DNA from: Luteococcus sp043424415
GTDB lineage: Bacteria; Actinomycetota; Actinomycetes; Propionibacteriales; Propionibacteriaceae
DNA: 13,078 nt
NCBI RefSeq assembly: GCF_043424415.1
Contig: NZ_JBHWOO010000065.1
Coordinates: 1-13,078, forward strand
Direction: 5' to 3'
The translations under genes and the position numbers were made by a program. Positions 6,152 through 12,700 of the stretch are shown piece after piece. A model generated the notes under the pieces. That model searched no databases. It had not been told where the DNA came from and saw only the letters and a list, made by a program, of their open reading frames with translations. How positions within the stretch are numbered: position 1 is the first letter of the stretch; every line of letters starts with the position of its first letter.

Positions 6152-6991
6152 CTACGGGAGATTCCTCATTGGACGGCACGCCTGGTCGAAGTTGGCCCGG
6201 CGGGAGGCCCGACGCAGGATCCTGAGCACCGACGGGCCCAGCACCAGGATCAGCACCAGGTTGGTCAGCGCCCGACCCAAGTTCCAGCCCATCGAGGTGG
6301 CGGCATTGTACAGCACGAAGCGGTGCAGATTGGCCCAGGGGCCGATCGTCGGGTCGAAGGACAGGGCCGAGGCATTGCCCAGCGCGAAGGGCCAGAAGGC
6401 AAGGTCCATCAGCCAGCCGTAGACGAAGCCGCTCAGCACGCCGTACAGGCCGAGCATCGCCACCTCCGCACGGCCCCGAAGCCTCGGCAGAAGTCCTGCT
6501 CCGAGCCCGACGAAGCCCGCGGCCAGCATCTGGAAGGGCAGCCAGGGCCCCATGCCGCTGGTGAGCAGCGCAGAGCAGAACAGGGTCGTGGTACCCAGGA
6601 CGAAACCGAAACCGGGACCGAAGACCCGGGCGGCGAGAATCATCAGGAAGAAGATGAGCTCCATGCCGGCGGTGCCAGTGCCGAGAGGACGAAGCCCCGC
6701 CCCCACGGCCGTCAGCACCCCGAGCAGCGCGAGCGCCTTCACGTCCATGTCGTCGTGGCCCAGCTGCGTCATCACCACCGCGATCACCACCGGCAGCACC
6801 AGCGCGAAGACCAGCGGGGTCTGGCCGCCGGCCATGTCGGAACCGGGTCCGCTGCGCGGCGTCCACAGCAGCGGCCAGCAGAAGGCCAGCAGTGACATGG
6901 CGGCCGCGACGCCCAGGGCCAGCGCCGAGGGCAGCGAGACCTTCAGCACCGAGGGGCGACGGCCTCGTCGCCCGGGATCCCGTTCAGCCAC
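6152..6991 (-). CDS. ECF transporter substrate-binding (S) component, probably for cobalamin
   Basis: A 279-residue membrane protein with about six to seven hydrophobic segments, including SALALGVAAAMSLLAFCWPL and FALVLPVVIAVVMTQL. It resembles the larger actinobacterial S components of the CbrT/HtsX type in length and in the segments DMDVKALALLGVLTAVGAGLR, GFVLGTTTLFCSALLTSGMGPWLPFQM and GWLMDLAFWPF. S components capture the vitamin and pair with the EcfT-ATPase module. The cobalamin riboswitch upstream of the operon makes cobalamin, or a precursor, the likely substrate; that is inference. The GTG at 6991 overlaps the ATPase stop by 8 bases, with GAGGTGG a few bases upstream. After the usual basic end (LRILRRASRRANF) it carries 11 extra residues. 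Confidence 0.82.
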   Translation of the reverse strand: MAERDPGRRGRRPSVLKVSLPSALALGVAAAMSLLAFCWPLLWTPRSGPGSDMAGGQTPLVFALVLPVVIAVVMTQLGHDDMDVKALALLGVLTAVGAGLRPLGTGTAGMELIFFLMILAARVFGPGFGFVLGTTTLFCSALLTSGMGPWLPFQMLAAGFVGLGAGLLPRLRGRAEVAMLGLYGVLSGFVYGWLMDLAFWPFALGNASALSFDPTIGPWANLHRFVLYNAATSMGWNLGRALTNLVLILVLGPSVLRILRRASRRANFDQACRPMRNLP

Positions 6992-8582
6992 GGCGACATC
7001 CCACCTCGGCGACGGTGAGCACGTCCTCGGGGTGGAAGACCTTGCTCACCTGCGGCGCGAAGACCGGCGAACTGGTGCACACCTCTCGGGTGGGGCCGTC
7101 GGCCACCACCTCACCCTCGGCCATCACCAGGGTGCGGTCACTGGCCCTGGCGGCGAACTCGACATCATGGGTGCTCACCACGATGCAGCTGCCCTGGGCG
7201 GCGAGCCGGGCCAGGATCTGGGCCAGCTCCTCCTTCATCCGGTAGTCCAGACCGCGGGTGGGCTCGTCGAGCAGCACGACGGTCGGGCGCGCGACCAGCT
7301 GAATGGCGAGCACCAGGGCCAGCCGCTGTCCCTCGGAGAGGTCGCGCGGGTGGCGTTCGGGGTCGAGGCAGGCGCCCAGTTCATGGAGCAGCCCGGCGGT
7401 GGTGCCGGCCGGAGAACCAGTCTCCCGGTCTGCCTGGGCACACTCCTGGGCGACGGTGGGCAGGTAGAGCAGGTCGGCGGCGGTCTGCGGCACCAGGCTG
7501 ACCGCTTCGCGGGCCCGGGCGGGCGCCACCCGTCGCGGGTCGATGCCGTCCACCTCGACGAGGCCGGAGCAGTCGAGTGCCCCCTGCAGCGCCCACAGCA
7601 GCGAGGACTTGCCCGAGCCATTGCGCCCCATCAGCGCGGTGACGGTGCCGGGGTGGAGGGCGATGGTGATGTCGTCGACGGCCAGCACCTCGCCGTAGCT
7701 GACCCGCAGCTTGTCGGTGCGGGCCACCACCGGCCCTGCCACCACGGTGCTCGGCCCCTCGGCCTCGGGCGCACGCAGCGTGACCTGCTCACGACGCACC
7801 CTGCGACGGGCATCGCGCACGCTGGTGGGTACCTCGGGCCAATCCATCTCGCGGGCCAGTGCACTCAGCGGCGGTACCACATCGCAGCGGGCGAAGACCT
7901 CGGCCGGATCACCCAGCACGGCGCTGCCGTCGCCCGGCAGCCACAACACCTGGTCGGCGGCGTGCATGACGCGCTCGATGCGGTGCTCGGCCAGCACGAC
8001 GGTCAGGCCCACCTCGTGCACCAGGGTGGTGATGGAGGCCAGCACGTCCTGCGCGGCGGTGGGGTCCAGCGCGCTGGTGGGCTCGTCGAGGACGACCACC
8101 CGGGGCTGGGCCGCGAGCACGGCGGCGATGGCGACCCGTTGTTGCTGGCCGCCGGACAGCTCGGTGAGTGCGCGGCGGCGCAGGTCGGCGATGCCCATGA
8201 GGTCGAGGGTCTCCTCGACGCGCTTGCGCATCGCCAGCGGCGAGAGGCCGAGCTGTTCCATGCCATAGGCCACCTCGTCCTCGACGCGGTCGGTGACGAA
8301 GCCCGCCAACGGGTCCTGGGCGACGAAGCCGACCAGCTCTGCCATCTCGCGCGGCCGGTGGGTGCGGGTGGAGCGCCCGGCGACGCTCACCTCGCCGGAC
8401 AGGTGGCCACCGGTGAAGTGTGGCACCAGGCCGTTGATGGCGCCCAGCAGGGTGGACTTGCCGGTGCCGGTGCGGCCCACCACCAGGCACAGGTCGCCCT
8501 CCTCGATGGTGAGGCTCACCCCGTCCAGCACCGGACGCTCGGCCCCGGAATGCCGGAAGCCGACCTCGCGGAAGTCGATCAT
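6984..8582 (-). CDS. ECF transporter double ATPase (fused A components)
   Basis: Two ABC ATPase domains in one chain of 532 residues power vitamin uptake, replacing separate EcfA1 and EcfA2. Domain 1 has Walker A GRTGTGKST (36-44), the Q-loop in GFVAQDPLAGFVTD, the signature LSGGQQQR, Walker B VVVLDEPTSALD and the switch region LAEHR. Domain 2 has Walker A GRNGSGKSS, the non-standard signature LSEGQR, Walker B VVLLDEPTRGLD and VSTHD. A polar linker of about 60 residues joins them. Of two in-frame ATGs, the one at 8582 is chosen because GAGGAG (8589-8594) lies six bases before it; the ATG at 8588 touches that site. The same frame stays open far upstream into the T-component gene, but that part has no family similarity. 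Confidence 0.92.
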   Translation of the reverse strand: MIDFREVGFRHSGAERPVLDGVSLTIEEGDLCLVVGRTGTGKSTLLGAINGLVPHFTGGHLSGEVSVAGRSTRTHRPREMAELVGFVAQDPLAGFVTDRVEDEVAYGMEQLGLSPLAMRKRVEETLDLMGIADLRRRALTELSGGQQQRVAIAAVLAAQPRVVVLDEPTSALDPTAAQDVLASITTLVHEVGLTVVLAEHRIERVMHAADQVLWLPGDGSAVLGDPAEVFARCDVVPPLSALAREMDWPEVPTSVRDARRRVRREQVTLRAPEAEGPSTVVAGPVVARTDKLRVSYGEVLAVDDITIALHPGTVTALMGRNGSGKSSLLWALQGALDCSGLVEVDGIDPRRVAPARAREAVSLVPQTAADLLYLPTVAQECAQADRETGSPAGTTAGLLHELGACLDPERHPRDLSEGQRLALVLAIQLVARPTVVLLDEPTRGLDYRMKEELAQILARLAAQGSCIVVSTHDVEFAARASDRTLVMAEGEVVADGPTREVCTSSPVFAPQVSKVFHPEDVLTVAEVGCRRG

Positions 8583-8601
8583 GGACATCTCCTCACACAC
8601 A

Positions 8602-9750
8602 TCACAGTTCCCCGGCGGGCGGTCGGGGCGTGCAGAACAGGGGTGCCGCGACGGCCAGCAGCAGCGGCAGCACGCGCACGTCGAGCCCCGGCCAGGACGG
8701 CGGCGAGGGACTGGGCAGCACCATCTGCGGGGACAGCCGCACCAGGACGGCACTGCTGATGACGGCAACCACCGCCGCGGCGCACAGCGTCCACTCGGGT
8801 CGCTGCCACGGGTCGGGGCGGTAGCGGGTGACGGCCAGCCGACGACCCGAGACACGGATCCCCAGCCAGGCCAGCACTCCCCCGCAGCCCAGCGCCAGCC
8901 ATGACCACGGCGAGGAGTTGGGCACGCCGAGCAGCAGGAAGGTGCCGAGGGTGACCAGCACCAGCGAGCCGAGCAGGGCGACGGTGGTGCCGCGGCCCAC
9001 GGGCTGGCCGCTGTGGGTGCGTCCGTAGCCGCGCGACTCCATGCCCGCGGCCAGCTGCAGGGAACGGTCGATGGCGTCCTCCAGCACTGGCGCGACCACC
9101 TCGCGCACCGCCCGCCAGCCAGTGGACCGACCCCCGCGCAGGCGACGGGCCCGTCGCACCCGCTGGATGCTCTCCACCAGCTGGGGTGCGACGCTGAGGG
9201 CCACCACCAGCGCGACGCTGAGCTGGTACAAGGCGGGTGGCACGGCGCGCAGGGCACGCCGCGGATTGGCCAGCGAGTTGGCGGCGCCGACGCACAGCAG
9301 GATGCCGGCCAGCCGCAGCGAGTCGTAGAGGGTGAACAGCAGGGCGTCGAGGGTGACCTCACCGCCCAGGCGGATCCCGGCGGCCCAGCCGGGCAGCTGC
9401 AGGTTGGGCAGGGTGAACAGCACCTGGCCGCTGCGGTTGACGCCCATCACCACTTGGAAGAACATCCGCAGGCCGATCACCACCAGCGCCAGCCACAGGT
9501 AGACGCCGGCCGAGCGGGCCCAGGGGGCGGCGGTGCGGCGCTCCAGCACCACGATCCACACCGTCGTGACCACCAGCAGCACCAGCAGCGGATTGGTCAC
9601 CAGGCTCACCGCCACGGCCGCGCCGATCGCCCAGGCCCACCAGGCCATCGGGTGCACGAGCCGGCCGAGCTTCCGCACCGGGGGTGCGTCGAGCACGGCA
9701 CCCTGCCCCCGTGACAGGACATCGTGCGGGGTGACGGCGCGCGCCGGCAT
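8602..9750 (-). CDS. ecfT: ECF transporter transmembrane (T) component, CbiQ/EcfT family
   Basis: The 382-residue membrane scaffold that links the ATPase to the S component. The two coupling motifs of the family are visible: RRARRLRGG near residue 195 and AAGMESRGYG near residue 240, which insert into grooves of the ATPases. Hydrophobic segments precede them, and the stretch after residue 250 adds three more (TTVALLGSLVLVTLGTFLLL, WLALGCGGVLAWLGI, AAAVVAVISSAVLV), making it longer than the usual 250-residue EcfT. The ATG at 9750 has a strong GGAAGGAG (9756-9763) five bases upstream. The cobalamin riboswitch lies directly before it, so it is the first gene of T-A-S. The next gene starts 19 bases after its stop. 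Confidence 0.9.
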   Translation of the reverse strand: MPARAVTPHDVLSRGQGAVLDAPPVRKLGRLVHPMAWWAWAIGAAVAVSLVTNPLLVLLVVTTVWIVVLERRTAAPWARSAGVYLWLALVVIGLRMFFQVVMGVNRSGQVLFTLPNLQLPGWAAGIRLGGEVTLDALLFTLYDSLRLAGILLCVGAANSLANPRRALRAVPPALYQLSVALVVALSVAPQLVESIQRVRRARRLRGGRSTGWRAVREVVAPVLEDAIDRSLQLAAGMESRGYGRTHSGQPVGRGTTVALLGSLVLVTLGTFLLLGVPNSSPWSWLALGCGGVLAWLGIRVSGRRLAVTRYRPDPWQRPEWTLCAAAVVAVISSAVLVRLSPQMVLPSPSPPSWPGLDVRVLPLLLAVAAPLFCTPRPPAGEL

Positions 9751-9770
9751 CGGGTCTCCTTCCGCAGCCT

Positions 9771-9800
9771 CGACGGTTCTGGTGAGTCCGGTCGAGGGCA
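9771..9800 (-). promoter_or_regulatory. Expression-platform hairpin of the cobalamin riboswitch
   Basis: CCTCGAC and GTCGAGG pair across the gap after the aptamer core; with one bulged C the stem extends to nine pairs around an 11-base loop. Its 5' arm uses the same CGACC that closes the aptamer stem at 9876-9883, so the two folds exclude each other. It ends only a few bases before the GGAAGGAG ribosome binding site and lacks a U run, which favours control of translation rather than termination. Confidence 0.5.
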
Positions 9801-9883
9801 GGCATTCCGGCTCGGGAGCGCAGCTCCGTGACGGTTGCGGGTCAGCTCCGGACTTGCACCGGATTCCCCTGTCGACGACCCGG
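9788..9883 (-). promoter_or_regulatory. Cobalamin (B12) riboswitch aptamer
   Basis: Read on the minus strand, the sequence has the conserved core GGGAATCCGGTGCAAGTCC followed at once by GGAGCTGACCCGCAACCGT, the family hallmark. Further on is a B12 box, AGCCGGAATGCCTGCC (9797-9812), matching 12 of 16 positions of its consensus by my count. The ends pair as GGTCG (9876-9880) with CGACC (9790-9794). Known members bind a cobalamin and shut off uptake or synthesis genes. Here it sits 38 bases before ecfT. The outer part of the aptamer is short, perhaps a compact variant. Confidence 0.93.
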
Positions 9884-9885
9884 CC

Positions 9886-9891
9886 ACGCTA
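9886..9891 (-). promoter_or_regulatory. Possible -10 element for the riboswitch-ecfT transcript
   Basis: TAGCGT on the minus strand fits TAnnnT. A start six to seven bases downstream would begin the RNA at the GGTCG that forms the aptamer closing stem. No good -35 is visible. Confidence 0.35.
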
Positions 9892-9913
9892 CTGGACGGG
9901 TGGGACGAAGCCA

Positions 9914-9919
9914 TATTCT
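9914..9919 (+). promoter_or_regulatory. -10 element of a leaderless promoter for the glycosyltransferase
   Basis: TATTCT ends six bases before the ATG at 9926, the spacing found before maf, the lipoprotein and the SDR gene. There is no Shine-Dalgarno sequence. TGGACG, about 15 bases upstream, is at best a weak -35. Confidence 0.6.
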
Positions 9920-9925
9920 TGGACG

Positions 9926-10960
9926 ATGCACGAGACCCAGCAGAGCCTGCACGCCACCATCGGCGTGCTCACCTTCCACCGGCCCGAACAGATCGTCCAG
10001 ACCGTCGAAATGCTGCACCAGCAGCTTTCCGCGCTACAGGCACCGTGGAGCGGCGAGGTGCTGGTGGTGGACAACGACCCGGCCGGCAGTGGACGTGATG
10101 CCGTGGAGGCGATGGGACTGGACCGGGTGCGGTTCGTGGTGGAGCCGACCCCCGGGATCGCGGCGGCGCGCAATCGTGCGCTCGACGAGGCCCAGTCCTC
10201 GGCCGGCCGCCAGGACGGGGTCGAGGGGGGCAGCGACGTGCTGCTCTTCCTCGACGACGACGGCCGTCCCGGGCCGGGATGGCTGCAGCTGATGCTTGAC
10301 TGCTGGCTGGCCAGCCGGCCGGCCGCCGTCGCCGGTTTCGTCGACACCCGCTACCCCGGTGAGGTGGACCCGTGGATCCACGCCGGGGGTTTCTTCACCC
10401 GCCGCCGCTGGGAGTCGGGGCGGGAGCTGCCGGCCGCGGCCTGCGGCAACCTGCTGCTCGACCTGCACCAGCTGGGCGCGCGGCGCTTCTCCACCGGCCT
10501 GGGGATGGGTGGTGGCGAGGACACGCTGCTCACCCGCCAGATCGTCGCCGCCGGTGGGCGCATCGTCGCCTGCCCCGAGGCGGTCGTGGTGGACCTGGTG
10601 ACCACCGACCGGATGACCCGCCAGTGGGTGCTGCTGCGCTCGCTGAGCCACGGCAACACCCACGGCGTACTGACGCTGATGCTGGCCGGGGACCGGTTGG
10701 CCCGTCCGAAGCTGCTGGCCGGTGGCCTGGGCCGAATGGTCGCCGGGGGCGGACGGTCGCTGCTGGGACGCGCCCGCCACGACCTCACCCACCAGGCCCG
10801 CGGCAGCCGCGCCGCGGCCCGTGGCGCCGGCATGGTGCTGGCCGCTGCCGGCCTGCGCTACCAGGAATACGTGCGTGACGGTGGCTGGCGCGAGCGCCTG
10901 GCGCCGATCCCCGACGACCTTCGCCCACAGTCCGCCCACCGCAAGGAGAGCTCCCGATGA
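9926..10960 (+). CDS. Family 2 glycosyltransferase
   Basis: A predicted 344-residue GT-A-fold transferase that would move a sugar from a nucleotide-sugar donor to a glycan or lipid acceptor. The N-terminus is TIGVLTFHRP (11-20), then VLVVDNDPAGSG, PGIAAARNRALDEA (76-89) and the metal-binding acidic motif FLDDDGRPG with Asp110-112. GGGED at 195-199 holds the likely catalytic acidic pair. The C-terminal third is basic and Gly/Arg-rich with a few hydrophobic stretches but no certain membrane helix. The ATG at 9926 is chosen over the longer open frame because the family N-terminus starts here and TATTCT ends six bases upstream. Its stop overlaps the next start as ATGA, so the two are translationally coupled. 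The donor and acceptor are unknown. Confidence 0.88.
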   Translation: MHETQQSLHATIGVLTFHRPEQIVQTVEMLHQQLSALQAPWSGEVLVVDNDPAGSGRDAVEAMGLDRVRFVVEPTPGIAAARNRALDEAQSSAGRQDGVEGGSDVLLFLDDDGRPGPGWLQLMLDCWLASRPAAVAGFVDTRYPGEVDPWIHAGGFFTRRRWESGRELPAAACGNLLLDLHQLGARRFSTGLGMGGGEDTLLTRQIVAAGGRIVACPEAVVVDLVTTDRMTRQWVLLRSLSHGNTHGVLTLMLAGDRLARPKLLAGGLGRMVAGGGRSLLGRARHDLTHQARGSRAAARGAGMVLAAAGLRYQEYVRDGGWRERLAPIPDDLRPQSAHRKESSR

Positions 10961-11691
10961 CCACCTCGTCCCGCGTCAAGCAGCTGGTCCGTGGCCCGCT
11001 GGAGGCCGCAGCCGGCCCCGCCGTCGGTTCCATTGCCAGCATCCGCACCGAGCGCCCGGAGCTGGTCGTCACCTTCGACGACGGTCCCCTGCCGGGCACC
11101 ACCGACGCGTTGGCCGAGGTGTTGGCCACGCACGACGCCAAGGCGGTCTTCTTCGTCCTGGGCACCCGCGTCAAGCGCGATCCCGGTCTGGTGCGGGAGC
11201 TGGCCGCGGTTGGCCACGAGATCGGCCTGCACGGCCTGGACCACCGCAAGGTGCGCAGCATGGCTCCCCGCCAGGCCTTCGACTGGCTGCAGCGGGGGCG
11301 CGGTGAGCTCACCGACGTGCTGGGCAGCCGGGTGGACTGGTTCCGTCCCCCGCACGGCGCGCAGAGTCCGCTGACCCGCGTGATGGCCGGGCGACTGGGC
11401 ATGCGCACGGTGCTGTGGTCGGGCACCACCTGGGACTGGAAGGACGTCAGCCACGAACACCGCGTCGCCAAGGCGATGTCCGATGCCCGCCCCGGCGCCA
11501 TCCTGCTGGCCCATGACGGCGCCGCCGATGCGTCCGACCTGGCGCGCGAGGAGGCCGTCACCGGCGTCGACAAGCCGCGGCTGCTCGACGAGGTGCTCAC
11601 CGGCTTCGCCGAGCGCGGGCTGCGCTGCGTCACGCTCACCGAAGCTCTGGACCACGGCAGCGCCGTCAACCGGCTGAGCTTCTCGCGCTGA
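10957..11691 (+). CDS. Polysaccharide deacetylase (NodB homology domain)
   Basis: A 244-residue metal-dependent carbohydrate esterase 4 protein expected to remove N- or O-acetyl groups from a glycan. The NodB motifs are complete: TFDDGP (39-44, catalytic base Asp41 and metal-binding Asp42), metal ligands His92 and His96 in HGLDH, RPPHGA (130-135), WDWKD and LLAHDG (183-188) with the catalytic His. No signal peptide or membrane helix is visible, unlike most cell-wall deacetylases, so it may act on a cytoplasmic or lipid-linked precursor. The ATG at 10957 overlaps the glycosyltransferase stop and follows AAGGAGAG at a suitable distance. Together the pair suggests a small glycan-modifying unit. 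Function is secure at family level; the substrate is not known. Confidence 0.92.
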   Translation: MTTSSRVKQLVRGPLEAAAGPAVGSIASIRTERPELVVTFDDGPLPGTTDALAEVLATHDAKAVFFVLGTRVKRDPGLVRELAAVGHEIGLHGLDHRKVRSMAPRQAFDWLQRGRGELTDVLGSRVDWFRPPHGAQSPLTRVMAGRLGMRTVLWSGTTWDWKDVSHEHRVAKAMSDARPGAILLAHDGAADASDLAREEAVTGVDKPRLLDEVLTGFAERGLRCVTLTEALDHGSAVNRLSFSR

Positions 11692-11710
11692 GGCGGGCGC
11701 CGTCGCCGCT

Positions 11711-11789
11711 CAGGTCCGGTCCCGACGACCCAGGTCCAGTCCCGACGACCCAGGTCCGGTCCCAACGACTCAGATCCAGTCGCGGCGGC
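11711..11789. repeat. 20-bp tandem repeat, about three and a half copies
   Basis: Unit 1 (11711-11730) is CAGGTCCGGTCCCGACGACC. Unit 2 (11731-11750) differs at one base and unit 3 (11751-11770) at two. A diverged fourth copy from 11771, CAGATCCAGTCG, lies in the last codons and stop of the CorA gene. It fills the gap between two convergent genes. It probably grew by duplication out of the end of the CorA gene. Confidence 0.85.
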
Positions 11790-12696
11790 GCAGCACCAGG
11801 TAGAGCGCCAGCGTGCCCAGCACCACGAGCGTGGTGGAGGCCGCCAGCCCCCAGGGACTGGAGAAGCCGGGGAAGGGGATGTTCTGGCCGAACCAGCCCG
11901 TCACCGCGGTGGGGACGGCGATGACGGCCGCCCAGCCGGCGAGCTTCTTCATCACGATGTTGCGTCGGGCATCCTGCAGCGACAGGTTGGTCTCGAAGAT
12001 GCTGTTGACGATCTCGCGCAGCCCCCCGGTGCGCTCGGCATCGTGCTGGGCCAGGTCTGCCAGGTCCTGGTAGCGGCCCTGGAGGCTGCGGGGTACGACG
12101 AAGCCGTCGTCCTCGCTGCGCAACAGGGCCGCCACCACGTCGCGCATCGGCAGCACCGCGCGGCGGGTCTGCACCACCTCCTTGCGCAGCCGGTAGGTGA
12201 CCTGCTGCATCCCGCCGGCGCGGCCCCGGTCACCGAACAGGTCGTCCTCCAGCGCCTCGGCCTGGTCCTCCAGGTCCTGCAGCAGGTCGGCGTGCCCGTC
12301 GACCACCTCGTCCAGCAGGCCGTGCAGCAGTGCTGCCACGTCGCGGCTGCCGGCCTCGATGTCCTCCTCCCAGTGCTCCACCACCCGGTCCATCGGGAAC
12401 TGGGAGGCGCGGTGCACGGTCACCAGGTGGTCGGGAAAGACCAGCGCCGAGACGGGTGCCGTCCTCAGCCGCGAGTCATGGTCCTCACCGGCCTCCTGCG
12501 CCAACGACAGGACGTGGACGTGCACGAACAGGTGCCCGTGGTGGCGGGTCACCCGGGGCCGCTGCACACCGTCCAGGGCGTCGGCGACGACCTGGGGCGC
12601 GACCTTCAGCTCGGCGGCCAGGCGACGCAGCTCATCGGCGGCGCCGGGACGGTCCAGGTCGATGTCGGTCCAGGCAGCGTCGGGCAGTCCTGCCAC
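11770..12696 (-). CDS. CorA-family metal ion transporter
   Basis: A 308-residue protein with CorA architecture: a long acidic cytoplasmic domain rich in helices (EHWEEDIEAGSRDVAALLHGLLDEVVDGH, then MQQVTYRLRKEVVQTRRAVLPMRDVV), and two C-terminal membrane helices (LAGWAAVIAVPTAVTGWF and GLAASTTLVVLGTLALYLVL) ending in basic RRRDWI. CorA pentamers conduct Mg2+ and sometimes other divalent ions. The selectivity motif at the pore mouth is GQN (270-272, in GWFGQNIPFPG), not the classic GMN, so ion preference is uncertain. The GTG at 12696 is chosen because it comes four bases after the Nudix stop and seven after GAGGA; the frame is open 19 codons further but that part overlaps the Nudix gene. A 20-bp repeat begins at its stop. 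Confidence 0.88.
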   Translation of the reverse strand: MAGLPDAAWTDIDLDRPGAADELRRLAAELKVAPQVVADALDGVQRPRVTRHHGHLFVHVHVLSLAQEAGEDHDSRLRTAPVSALVFPDHLVTVHRASQFPMDRVVEHWEEDIEAGSRDVAALLHGLLDEVVDGHADLLQDLEDQAEALEDDLFGDRGRAGGMQQVTYRLRKEVVQTRRAVLPMRDVVAALLRSEDDGFVVPRSLQGRYQDLADLAQHDAERTGGLREIVNSIFETNLSLQDARRNIVMKKLAGWAAVIAVPTAVTGWFGQNIPFPGFSSPWGLAASTTLVVLGTLALYLVLRRRDWI

Positions 12697-12700
12697 CGCC

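Noticed and set aside
6552..8759. Plus-strand open frame of 735 codons opposite the ECF genes
   Set aside because: It is an antisense shadow in GC-rich DNA, rich in Gly, His, Gln and Ala, without domains; the minus strand carries clear ABC motifs.
8583..9362. A 260-codon open frame upstream of, and in phase with, the double ATPase
   Set aside because: It lies over the T-component gene in another frame and is Arg/Pro/Cys/Ser-rich with no family motif; the ATPase start with its ribosome binding site is at 8582.
11711..11789. CRISPR-like array
   Set aside because: The units abut directly without unique spacers and no cas gene is nearby; it is a simple tandem repeat.
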